Assembly: GCA_963921825.1 (NCBI GenBank)
Contig: OY997591.1
Coordinates: 41,003,825-41,067,824, forward strand
Direction of reading: 5' to 3'
DNA from: Erodium maritimum
Taxonomy: Eukaryota > Streptophyta > Magnoliopsida > Geraniales > Geraniaceae
DNA length: 64,000 nucleotides
Part shown: one piece after another, positions 43,168 to 54,010 of the stretch
Numbering within the stretch: position 1 is the first letter of the stretch
Layout of the letters: each line of letters starts with the position of its first letter
Translations under genes and position numbers: made by a program
The notes under the pieces: generated by a model
What the model saw: the letters and a program-made list of their open reading frames with translations, nothing else
What the model was told of the DNA's origin: nothing
Databases searched by the model: none

Positions 43168-46021
43168 TTGCAGTCACCCAGGGGTCGGCAGCGTCAGAGT
43201 CAGCCATCGAGGTTCTCGCAGCCGTCCACGAGCGCGCCAGTTCCGAGACAGCAACAGAGGTCCATACAGCCAGCAGTCAGTGCGCCTGGTCAGAGGCAGC
43301 AGGCGTCACAGGGTAGAGCGTACGCAGTTACCGACTCCCGGGCCACAGGATCCGCCACCTACCATGAGACCATCCAGGGTACGTGTTTATTGTATCACTT
43401 GTGGGCGTTATTTTTATTTGATACCGGGGCGTCGCACTCGTTTATTTCGTCGAGTTGTGCTGAGAGGTTGGGGCTGAGTTTAGAGCCGTTGAGTCCACCC
43501 CTGTGTCTAGACACACCAGTTGGGGGTGACGTGATGTTGACTAGGGTCTGTCGTGCCTGCGAAATTAGAGTCGCAGACTGTCCTTACCCTAGTGACCTTC
43601 TCGTGCTGGGGATGACGACCTTCGACGTAATCTTGGGAATGGATTGGCTGGCGAAGTACCGAGCCAATATCGACTTCTATAGGAGATGAGTGACGGTGTC
43701 AGCAGGCAACACGAAGGTTTCGTGTATTCTGGGCAGTAAGAGCGGGGTTCTCATGTCGGCTTTGTCCGCAGTGGAGGAAGTATCCGTCGTGCAGAGCCGA
43801 GAGTTACTGCGAGTGGTGTGCGAGTTCCCCGAGGTCTTTCCTGAGGAGTTGAGCGGGTTACCACCAGTTTGTGAGGTGGTTCAGGATTGACCTGATGCCG
43901 GGAACGACAGCGATATCGATGGCGCCTTACAGGTTCGCGCCGGCAGAGTTGACAGAGCTGAAGCGTCAGCTCGAGGAGCTTCGGGAGAAGGGGTTCATCC
44001 GTCCGAGCACATCGTCGTGGGGAGCACCAGCACTCTTCGTGAAGAAGAAGAGTGGAGAGCTCCATATGTGTATAGACTACCAGAAGCTGAACCGGGTTAC
44101 GGTGAAGAACCGATACCCGGTTCCGAGAATTGACGACTTGTTCGACCAATTGAGAGGGTCGACATGCTTCTCGAAGATCGATCTGCGATCTGGATATTAC
44201 CAGTTGCGAGTCAGGGAGGGGGACGTTGCAAAGACTGCATTCCGGACACGCTATGGGCATTACGAGTTCTTGGTGATACCATTTGCACTGACGAACGCAC
44301 CTGCATCGTTCATGGATCTGATGAACAGTATATTCCGGCAATTCTTAGATCAATTTGTGGTGGTGTTTTTAGACGACATCTTGATCTACTCGTAGAACGA
44401 GGCAGCACATGAGGAGCATCTGAGGGCTGTTCTGACCCTGTTGCGCACACATCAGCTATATGCCAACCTGAAGAAGTGCGAGTTTTGGCTCGCTAAAGTG
44501 AAATTCCTCGGTCATATTATATCCCGTGACGGTATACTGGTCGATCCGGCGAAGATCGACGCGGTTTCGGAGTGGGTGCGGCCCACGAGCGTCTTCGAGA
44601 TCCGCAGCTTCTTGGGGTTGGCAGGATATTATCGACGGTTCGTCTAGGACTTTGCACGGCTAGCCACGCCTATGACTCTTTTGTCGCGCAAGGGAGTCGG
44701 GTTTGTGTGGACAGAGGATTGTGAACGTGCGTTCACGGAGCTGAAGACTCGTCAGACTACCGCTCCAATATTGATAGTGCCAGAGCGAGGGGTCAGGTAT
44801 GAGGTCTATTGTGACGCGTCCGGGGAAAGACTGGGCTGTGTACTGATGCAGTTGGGTAGAGTTGTTGCTTATGGCTCCAGGCAGTTGAAGACACACGAGC
44901 GCAACTATCCTACCCATGACTTGGAACTAGCAGCAGTCGTGTTCGCGCTAAAGGGCTGGCGGTATTATCTGTACGGCGAGCGATTTCAGGTGTTCTCGGA
45001 TCACAAGAGACTCAAGTACATCTTTTCCCAACGAGACCTGAACATGCACCAGCGACGATGGATGGAGCTACTTGAGGAGTACGACTTTGAGCTACACTAC
45101 CATACGGGTATGGCGAATGTGCTTGCCGATGCCCTGAGTAGGAAGTCGGTTCCGAGCCTTGCTAGCATATCAGTACGAGAGTGGGACATGATCGGGGAAC
45201 TGGACACGTTCGGGCTTGAGCTAGAGGAGGTTACTGGCGGTGTGGCCATGTGCTCACTGGTGGCTAAGCCCTCACTACTTGCCCGAGTGATGGAGGCGCA
45301 GTCGGAGGATGTCGAGACGTCAGAGATCAGAGAGAGGGTCGTCAGCGGTGTCGAGGCGGAAGGCTGGGAACTCAGTGCTGATTGGGGATTACGATATCGA
45401 GGAGGATTATTCGTGCCACGCAACTGTAGAGACGGCGTGTTGCGAGAGTCACATATTTCGCATCTTACAGTACACCCGGGTAGCACTAAGATGTACCGTG
45501 ACATCAGGCGGCACTTCTGGTGGAGCGGGATGCGGAGAGAGGTCGCGGAATTTGTATCGAGATGTCTAACCTGTCAGCAGGTGAAGGCCGAACATCAGCG
45601 TCCCACCGGATTGTTGCAGCCACTGCCGATTGCCCAGTGGAAGTGGGAGCACGTCACGATGGACTTCGTGAGTGGGTTGCCGAGATCGCCGAGGGGACAT
45701 GATGCGGTATGGGTGGTAGTCGACCGGTTGACCAAGTCGGCCCATTTCCTGGCCATGAGGATGACTGATCCGGTCGACAAGTTGAGCCGCCTGTACATTC
45801 AGGAGATAGTGCATCTCCATGGAGTCCCTATGTCGATAGTGTCTGACAGGGATCCTCGTTTCACGTCCAAATTTTGGCCGAGTCTGCAGACCGCGTTGGG
45901 GACCGAGGTTCTGCTCAGTACAACACACCACCCCCACACAGACGGTCACTCTGAGCGCACGATTCAGATTTTGGAGGACATGTTGCGGGCATGTGTGCTA
46001 GACTTTAAGGGGTCGTGGTAG
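43168..46021 (+). pseudogene. Tekay Pol (outer element), part 1: protease, RT, RNase H, integrase start
   Basis: Protease with LFDTGASHSFI near 43415 and DVILGMDWL near 43630. RT starts at about 43890 ([20 protein letters not shown]) and keeps LPEKGF-like, [13 protein letters not shown] and the catalytic FLDDILIYS motif (44366-44392). RNase H has [11 protein letters not shown] and the [14 protein letters not shown] tract, followed by [13 protein letters not shown]. Integrase has the HHCC zinc region ([22 protein letters not shown]), MDFVSGLP and the second Asp in [14 protein letters not shown], and ends just after the Glu (HSERTIQ). Stops at 43687, 44393, 44645 and 46019 plus a one-base frameshift near 43880 inactivate it. 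The inner element cuts it at 46022; it resumes at 57018. Confidence 0.93.
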
Positions 46022-46022
46022 A

Positions 46023-46027
46023 CCCAC
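46023..46027 (+). repeat. Target site duplication CCCAC, left copy
   Basis: cccac here and at 57013-57017 flank the inner Tekay element perfectly. Confidence 0.95.
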
Positions 46028-49000
46028 TGTCACGCCCCAATTTCAGTAAAACCGAACTCGGAACGCGAACGTTTAAGACAATAAAACATTTTCAATCCTT
46101 TTAAATAAATCGCTTTAAAACCACCAATTAGTTAATCAAAATAATAATTTACAACTCAAAAGTACGTCCCAACAAGCGGACAAAATACAAGGCGTACGTC
46201 GCTAGACTCAAAAAGGAAACCCGAACTCCCGCTCCTAGCTCTTCAAGCTTCGAGAGCTCACCTAGTCCGTCCTGCGACCAGTACCTGTAGGAAAAGCACC
46301 TAGGGGTAAGCGTTCGCTCACAACCACGGATAACAGACTAACTACGGCATACTAGCAGACAATGCCGGTAACACCAACAGCAAACCCAACACCGGGGACT
46401 ACTATCCCCCAACTCAAGTAACCCGACTGACACACAAACTGTTACTTTCCTCAACCGACTCAACACTCGGACACGTAATGTAGACCTGACACAGCGATTA
46501 CGACCTTCAAAAAAGACACAAAAGACAACCACGCAACACCCAAGATCACAAAGGATCGCACACCAAACAAGATCACAAAGGATCGCACTCCAGCTGCTTA
46601 GTGCCGGTTGCTAACTGGCTGGGCTTGAGCCTGCCCCACGCAACTTTACTGATCCCTATCAGGCCAGGCGGTCGACCTGTTAGCGATATGTACCGAGCTA
46701 CTTTTCCGATAGCTAGCCGGAAGGGGAGTAACCCTCCATCGCCGAAGAATGCTCAACCTGACCGATCCCTATCAGGCCAGACTAGCCAACCTCCACGCAA
46801 CTTCCCCCGATCTCTGTCGGGCCCCCAACCTCAGGCAATCACAATCACAAACAAAGTTCAACAACCAGCAACAACACAGGTTCAACACTCCACAGGCACT
46901 CATGGCCACCCAAGACACCAACAGTAAAACACGGGTTCAACAACCCAACGGGCACTCATGGCCACCCAAGACACAAACAGTAAAGACATGGGTTCAACAA
47001 CCCCACGGGCACTCATGGCCACCCAAGACACACCAACAGTAAAGACATGGGCTCAACAACCCCACGGGCACTCATGGCCACCCAAGACACACCAATAGTA
47101 AAGACACGGGTTCAACAACCCCACGAGCACTCATGGCCACCCAAGACACACCAACAGTAAAGACACGGGTTCAACAACCCCACGAGCACTCATGGCCACC
47201 CAAGACACACCAACAGTAAAGACACGGGTTCAACAACCCCACGGGCACTCATGGCCACCCAAGACACACCAACAGTAAGGACACGGGCTCAACAACCCCA
47301 CGGGCACTCATGGCCACCCAAGACACCAACAGTAAAATACGGGCTCTCATGGCCACCCAAGACACAAACTAAACAATCAACCCCCGGGTATAAACAAATG
47401 CCTCCAGTAATTCTAATATCGATAAGTTCACTGCTCCTACGACACTACTAAGTGTCACATGCATTTCTATTGTTCGATACGTTCCCGTATCATACGACAC
47501 CACCTGGTGTCGCCTGCCTTTCTAATATTCGATAAACGTACTTAACCCACGACACCCAAGTGTCAAATGCATTTCTACTGTTAACTTTCCCTAGTCAGGG
47601 CCGAGATCCGGCTACTTTTCCCTACCTCGTATGCTTTCTCCAAAAGCTCACAATCAAGCTCTGGCGTGATCTCGATCACACGCCTAGCTTTCCCTCTCCT
47701 CTATCGGTGGCACGATCTAATAAGAACACAATTTAAAACACCTTTAAGCTTGCAGGCATAAACTGAATTTTAATAAACTTGACGCCCAAAGTAACCCCGA
47801 CAATGTCGATCACTCCCAAACTTCCCAATTACTCGACATTGTCGATAACGGACCCGGAAAGGCCCGTTTTGCCCGACCCGGCGAATCTGCCCGGGATTGG
47901 AAAACGTCCTTCCGGGGCTCTGAAAATTCCCGTTTTCGTTTCTACGGTCTTAGAATAATTCAAGGGTTCCTATGCACTCGACGGAATCAATTTCCGACTT
48001 CCGAGTAACTTAATTCGCGTTTAAAGTTTCTAAACCCGTCAATTACAACTTTTACAATTTAATTACAAATTTCGATCCGGGTGTGAATTAACGACTTGGG
48101 GAATATCCTAAACCACCCGAACACGAAAACCTGTTACCCGGGCACGTGGGCCCCACCCGGCCAACTCTTGCCGTGGGTGGCTAGGGACATTTTTGGGCCG
48201 GTCCACCATGGTGGTGGCTGGTCCTAGCTCCGGCCAGCCACCCTACAAGTCCGGCCAGCCACCCTACACGGTGGCCGGAGCTCCCCCGAGCCTCCGGTCA
48301 CCGGAAAATGTTCCAACTTCGCTCCAAAACGTCTCCAACGAACCCCACACCTCAACACATCCAAAAACTACTAGTTTTAACGCAAACCCTAACTTTCAAA
48401 CTTAATAAAACGAAGATCGGTTAGATGCTCACCGTAGAGAATGACGGTGTGAACTCGATTCTTCTATCTTTGAGACGATCCAACGGTTTGATGATCGAGA
48501 AAAGTCACAAATCCCCAAGACATCTTCTCTTTTTCTCCCTTTCTTCTCTCTTCTTTTCTCTCTCTAAACTTCTCTTTTTTTTCTATTTTTTGAACAGTGG
48601 CCGAACCATCCATTTGCTTCCCTTTTGTTTTGTTTTAAAAAGTAAAAAATAACACTTAAATTGCAAAACTAACCCTCATGTAGTCTTGTCTTGTTTTGTC
48701 CAATAAACCTAACACCACCACATTGGTGACATGTGGCAAGTGGGTCCCATCCCTTTTTTGAAAATATCTTCTAGGTATTTTCCAATCAGATTCGCGAAAT
48801 TCGGCCGTCTCAGGCCCTGAACGAGCACTTTTTCCAAGAAATTACGAAACTTCACGGGCTACAAGGAAACGACTCAACTAAGACTGCCGTGATGACGGCT
48901 AAGCTTTTTGGATCAAAAACGAGCCTCGAATGCACCAAAACGTCGCTCGGTTGACTTTTCCAGCAAAAAGTCAACCTTTCCCAAATTGGTCAGAAAGTTT

Positions 49001-49162
49001 CCCTGAGTCCCCCGGAACTCACCTTGGTCGATATCGGGGTCAACTTAAGTCCGGTATGACCCTCGGGGTCAAATTTAGGTTCATTTAAGTGTTTGTCCAA
49101 AAATTTTAAAATTTTCTGTTTTTCGCCGATTTGACTAGCGTTGACCGGGAGTGGTTCTTACA
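46028..49162 (-). mobile_element. Inner Tekay 3' LTR (left)
   Basis: tgtcacgccccaatttcag to gggagtggttcttaca, 3135 bp. Nearly identical over long blocks to 54011-57012, so a younger insertion than most others here. Length differences come mainly from about nine versus eight minisatellite units, an extra ctacaagtccggccagccac copy at about 48240, and small indels (for example near 47970 and 48770). Confidence 0.93.
46860..47370 (-). repeat. Minisatellite of about 60-bp units in inner 3' LTR
   Basis: About nine units with catggccacccaagacacac and agacacgggttcaacaaccc. The other LTR has about eight (54850-55280). Confidence 0.9.
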
Positions 49163-49175
49163 ATCTACCCCCTTA
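49163..49175 (-). other. Polypurine tract of the inner element
   Basis: atctacccccttaa next to the LTR, the reverse of ttaagggggtagat. Confidence 0.9.
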
Positions 49176-49189
49176 AAGGAATTTCGTCC

Positions 49190-49870
49190 CCGAAATTTTA
49201 AACAAGCGTACCTCAGGAGTCGAACAGCTCGGGGTACTTCGCGCGAACCTCATCCTCGCGCTCCCAAGTCGACTCAGCCTCGTGGTGCCGCCACTGCACC
49301 CGTTCTAAGCGGATAGCCTTTCCGCGCAGGACATGCTCTCGTGGGTCCATTTCCCCAACTGTTTTCTCCTTATACGAGACATCACCCGTTACCTTGACAT
49401 CTGCCCACTCAATGACATGCGAGGGGTCCGCATATACTTTCGCAACTGGTAAACGTGGACATTCCCAAGCTGCGGAGGCAGTGCAAGTCGGTATGCAACT
49501 GCTCCCACTCTGCTCAAGACCTCGAAGGGCCCGATACGCCGCGGGGCTAACTTGCCTCCGCCGCGGTCGAAACGCACCAGTCCACCTTTCGGACTCACCT
49601 CTAGGGATACATGGTCACCGACTGTAGACTCGAGAGGTCGGCGCCGTCAGTCAGCATAGCTCCTACTAACTCTGCGCGGTCTTTAACCGCTCACGCTTCG
49701 GCACGACCAACTCAGCTGTCTCTCGGACCAGTTCTCGACCCAGTAAACTCTTATTCCTCACTTCTGTCCAGCACACGGGCGATCGACACGGCCTACCATA
49801 CAACGCTCCGAACGGTGCCATCATGATACTGGCCTGAAAGCTGTTGTTGTAGGCTAACTCGGCTAACCGC
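49190..49870 (-). pseudogene. Inner Tekay integrase C-terminal part and chromodomain-like tail
   Basis: Read leftward: AELAYNNSFQASIMMAPF at 49860, then YGRPCRSPVCW, LVVPKRERLKTAQS, and after frameshifts MSPKGGLVRFDRGGGKLAPR, IGPFEVLSRVGAVAYRLALP and the tail with the equivalent of REDEVRAKYPELFDS ending near 49216. It follows directly on MDFV at about 49880 because the integrase core is deleted. Confidence 0.85.
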
Positions 49871-50450
49871 TCACGAAATCCATCGTGACGTGCCCCCATT
49901 GCCACTGTGCAACCCGCAGTGGTTGCAATAATCCAGCGGGACGCTGTTGTTCGGCTCTCACCTGCTGACAAGTGAGGCACCGCGATACTAACTCCGTGAC
50001 CGCTCTCCGCATCCCGCTCCACTAGATATGCCGCCTGATGTCGCGCTCCTCTTAGCGCTACCCACGTGCACTATCAAACGTGAATAGTGCGACTCTCGCA
50101 GCTTGTCGTCTCCACCGTTACGTGGTATGAACAAACCTCCAGGATACCGTAACTCCCAATTAGCACGACGATCCCATCCCTCAGCGTCAACACCGCCGGC
50201 AACTCTCTCCCGGATATCTGTCGTCTCGACATCCACCGACTGTGCCTCTATCCCCCGGCCAAGCAGTGAGGGCTGGGCCACCAATGAGCACATGGCCACG
50301 CCACCAGTAGCCTCCTCTAGTTCAAGCCCGAACGTGCCCAGTTCCCCCATCATGTCCCATTCTCGGACTGATATGTTAGCAAGGCCCAGAACCGACTTTC
50401 TACTTAGGGTGTCGGCGACCACATTCGCCTTACCCGTATGGTAGAGTAGC
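49871..50450 (-). pseudogene. Inner Tekay RNase H end and integrase zinc region
   Basis: VADTLSRKSVLGLANISVRE and the following spacer run in frame to about 50030, where the zinc-binding part is frameshifted (SRLIVHVGS, then WWSGMRR-like in another frame). QQRPAGLLQPL-like sequence near 49930 leads to the deletion junction at about 49876. Confidence 0.8.
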
Positions 50451-51620
50451 TCAAGTCGTACTCCTCAAGTAGCTCCATCCATCGCCGCTGGCGCATGTTC
50501 AGGTCTCGTTGGGAAATGATGTACTTAAGGCTCTTGTGACCCGAGAACACCTGAAATCTCTCGCCATACAGAGAATACCTCCAGCCTTTCAGCGCAAACA
50601 TTGTTGCTGCTAATTTCGGGTCATGGGTAGGATAGTTGTGCTCGTGCGTCTTCCACCGCCTGTATCCATAAGCCACAACTCTACCCAACAGCATCAGTAC
50701 ACAGCCTAGTCCTTCCCCGGACGCGTCACAATAGACTTCATACTCCACCCCACGCTCTGGCACTATCAACACTGGAGTGGTAGTCAGACGAGCCTTCAGC
50801 TCCGTGAACGCACGTTCACAATCCTCTGTCCACACAAACCCGACTCCCTTGCGCGCTAAAAGATTCATAGGCGCGGCTAGACGCGCAAAGTCCTGGACCA
50901 ACCGCCGGTAATATCCTGCCAGCCCCAAGAAGTTGCGGATCTCAAAAACGCTCGTGGGCCGCGCCCACTTCAAAACCGGGTCGATCTCCACCGGATCGAC
51001 CAATATACCGTCACGGTACACAACGTGACCGAGGAATCTCACCTCAGCGAGCCAAAACTCGCACTTCTCCGGGTTGGCGTATAACTGATGTGTGCGCACC
51101 AGGGTCAGAACACCCCTCAGATGTTCCTCATGCGCCGCCTCGTTCTGCGAGTAGATCAAGATGTCGTCCACAACACCACCACAAATTGATCTAAGAACGG
51201 CCGGAATATAATGTTCATCAGCTCCATGAACGATGTAGGTGCGTTCGTCAGTCCAAAAGGCATCACCCAGAACTCGTAATGCCCATAGCGTGTCCGGAAT
51301 GCAGTCTTTGCGACGTCCCCCTCTCGGACTCGCAACTGGTAATATCTGGATCGCAGATCGATCTTCGAGAAGTATGTCGACCCTCTCAACTGGTCGAACA
51401 AGTCGTCAGTCCTCGGTATCGGGTATCGGTTCTTCACCGTAACCTGGTTCAGCTTCCGGTAGTCGATGCACATCTGAAGCTCTCCACTCTTCTTCTTCAC
51501 GAAGAGTGCTGGCGCTCCCCACGGCGATGTGCTCGGCCGGATAAACCCCTTCTCCCAAAGTTCCTCGAGCTGACGCTTCAGCTCGGTCAACTCAGCTGGC
51601 GCGAACCTGTAAGGCGCCAT
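50451..51620 (-). pseudogene. Inner Tekay RT and RNase H
   Basis: RT opens with [20 protein letters not shown] (51620) and includes [39 protein letters not shown] and the catalytic region, where a one-base loss before [18 protein letters not shown] (about 51165) shifts the frame. The tract from 51171 continues through [17 protein letters not shown] into RNase H (YCDASGEGLGCVLM, NYPTHDPKLAATMFALKGWR). A second frameshift lies near 50435. At two places where the outer copy has TAG stops (44393, 44645) this copy has CAG. Confidence 0.9.
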
Positions 51621-51799
51621 CTATATCGCTGCCGTCCCTGGCACCAGGTCAATCCCAAACTCCATCTCACGATCTGGTGGTAACCCGCTCAACTCCTCAG
51701 GAAAGACCTCGGGAAACTCGCACACCACTCGCGGTAACTCTCGGCTCTGCACGACCGATACTTCCTCCACTGCGGTTAATGCCGAAAGGAGGACTCCAC

Positions 51800-52305
51800 T
51801 CTTACTGCCCAGAATACACGAACCTTACGTGTTGCCTGTTGACACCGTCACTCGTCGCCAGTAATAGTCGATATTGACTCGGCACTTCGCCGGCCAATCC
51901 ATTCTCAGGATCACGTCAAAGGCTTTCATTTCGTAAGTATCCTTCCCATGGATACACGCACAAGCTCAGTCGCTGCCGAATCTCACGGAACCTCGCGGTC
52001 TCTCTAAGACCTCGCTCCTCTACCGTCGTCGTGCCTACCAACTCCGAACATACCTGAATCCTCGGGTGAGGACTCGATCCAGCATCAGGGCTCTTGAGCC
52101 CTCTCTCGAACCTCCTGTATTGGTTCGCTTCTCTAACTCCGCAGGCACGACAGACCCTAGTCAACACCACACCACCCCCACCCCCACCCGGCGTGTCCAG
52201 ACGCAGGGGTGGACTCAACGGCTCTTAACTCAGCCTCAACATCTCAGCACAACTCGACAAAACAAACGAGTGTGACGCCCCGATATCCACTAAAAACGAC
52301 GCCCA
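51800..52305 (-). pseudogene. Inner Tekay protease with an internal gag fragment
   Basis: From 52295 leftward: DIGASHSFV (active site, DTG changed to DIG), PLSPPLRLDT and TRVCRACGVREA. Then comes NQYRRFERGL and TTTVEERGLRETARFREI (about 52130-51965), which belongs to Gag (compare 42650-42800 in the outer element), and then FDVILRMDWPAKCRVNIDYY of the protease again. About 16 protease codons are replaced by about 55 gag codons. Confidence 0.8.
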
Positions 52306-53470
52306 AATCAGAGACCGAACAACCACTCCATTAGTCACACCGCTAAGGTATAGCACAACCCTCACACGATCCTTTATGCATTTACTTATAACTTTCCGCA
52401 ACCAAACCAGTATTCGCTACTCGTCCCCTGCGGGAAAAGTAGTAAAGGGGATGAGCGTTCTGCTCACCTCCACGGACACCCGTTCGATTATGGCATACAA
52501 GCACTAACGACTTACCAATCTAACCAGGGCAAACCACTACCTCAAACCTGATACCAAAACGTCACATTGCTCAAGCTATTAATACCTCAAATACTCTCTC
52601 AAGTACGGGAAACCTCGAAACAGGGATTATGTTCTCAATTCAGCAAACCACTATTGCTCACAACCTCAATACCCCAATTACCCGATCACGTAGGGAAACC
52701 TCAAACGGGGATCACATTCTCAACTAAGCCAACACTGTTGCTCACAATATCAATACCCAAATTACCTGATCACATAAGGGAAACCTCAAACGGGGATCAC
52801 GTTCTCAACTAAGCAAGCCACTATTGATCACAACCTCAATACCATAGTTACTCGATCATGTAGGGAACCTCAAATAACCCACTCACGTGAAGGAAACCTC
52901 AAACCGCCGTTCACGCGAGGGAAACCTCGAATAACCCACTTACGTGAAGGAAACCTCAAACCTCCCGTTCACGCGAGGGAAAACTCGAACACCCGTTCAC
53001 ATAGGGGAAGCCTAGTTCGTATGGCGTCGCAGTGCATCAACCTTAACCCCTCTCTGTATGGTGAGACTCTCACACCGAGGCGATGTATCACTACCATAGG
53101 TTATTGATGAGTCTCGAACCCAAGACCTCACCTTTTAACACCGAACTTATGACCTCTACAACCAACACAACTGTGAACACAACCACGCAAAACCAACACT
53201 CAAACTGCACAATCAAGACGGTGGAACAAAACAGGAATCACAGATCCGTGACAGACCCCGTCACGGTTGGGGTCACGGAGCCGTGACGAAGGCCCTAAAA
53301 TTTCCAAAACGCGCTGCTCCGTCACGGATCCGTGACAGGGTCCGTGACACTCACGCAGGCATGTTTTCCAAAATCGTTTCAAACTCGATCCTTACCCCTT
53401 TTTAACCCCAAAAATAGCCTTAAATGACACACACACTCGACCATCAATTTAACAAACACACGCACAACGA
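52305..53470. mobile_element. Foreign LTR-like segment in place of gag
   Basis: Not related to Tekay gag. The part at 52404-52505 (aaaagtagtaaaggggatga, then ttcgattatggcatac) matches the Ty3 LTR at 29050-29130. 52570-53000 holds tandem units with gggaaacctcaaacggggat and cacgcgagggaaacctcgaa. 53230-53350 carries gtcacggatccgtgac palindromes as in the LTR at 37.2 kb. No LTR ends or target duplication are visible at its borders, so it is a recombined piece rather than a simple insertion. Confidence 0.6.
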
Positions 53471-53995
53471 CTCATAGACAAATTCAAGTCACCCAACCTC
53501 AATCACAAGCCGACAAGGCCAACCAAAATCGAAAACACGCCCACTGGGCCAACAAATTTCAAAACACGCCCACCGGGCCAACCAAAATCAAACACGCCCA
53601 CAGGGACAGTCAGAGTCACAACACGCCCACATGGCCAACCAATTTTAAAACTTTCTCCACTTCATTATAAAACCTCATTTCTTGACATCACGTAGTTACA
53701 ACCCGGTCCAGGCATCCCTGAACTACATTGTACCCACTTGATGTCAACACCGTCACGTTCGACTACAGGAGCGCTCTTGAGTTGAGTCGCGACAGCTTAA
53801 AAACATTTCACGCAGCAACACACAATCAGTATGCCAATAATAATAATACTGCACATACACACAATCACAAACAGGACTCAAGTCCCTACAGGTCTAAACA
53901 CAGTTTCCGACTTGCGTACCCAACGCACGACATGACTTTTACTGACTCGACTCTCCCTACCTAATTGACGTACAGTCCGAGGTGTGAAACCTCGA
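53471..53995 (-). other. Leader of the inner Tekay element
   Basis: About four units around acacgcccac(t/c)gggccaac (53520-53640), then sequence matching the outer leader to the PBS. Confidence 0.8.
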
Positions 53996-54007
53996 GATCT
54001 GATACCA
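53996..54007 (-). other. Primer binding site of the inner Tekay element
   Basis: Minus-strand tggtatcagatc, three bases from the LTR, complementary to initiator tRNA-Met with one change (agatc for agagc). Confidence 0.88.
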
Positions 54008-54010
54008 TGC

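Noticed and set aside
43751..44341. 196-codon minus-strand open frame
   Set aside because: Antisense to Tekay RT, which has catalytic motifs on the plus strand.
46860..47370. Regular about 60-bp repeats that could suggest a CRISPR array
   Set aside because: No unique spacers, the whole unit repeats, the host is a plant, and the array lies inside an LTR.
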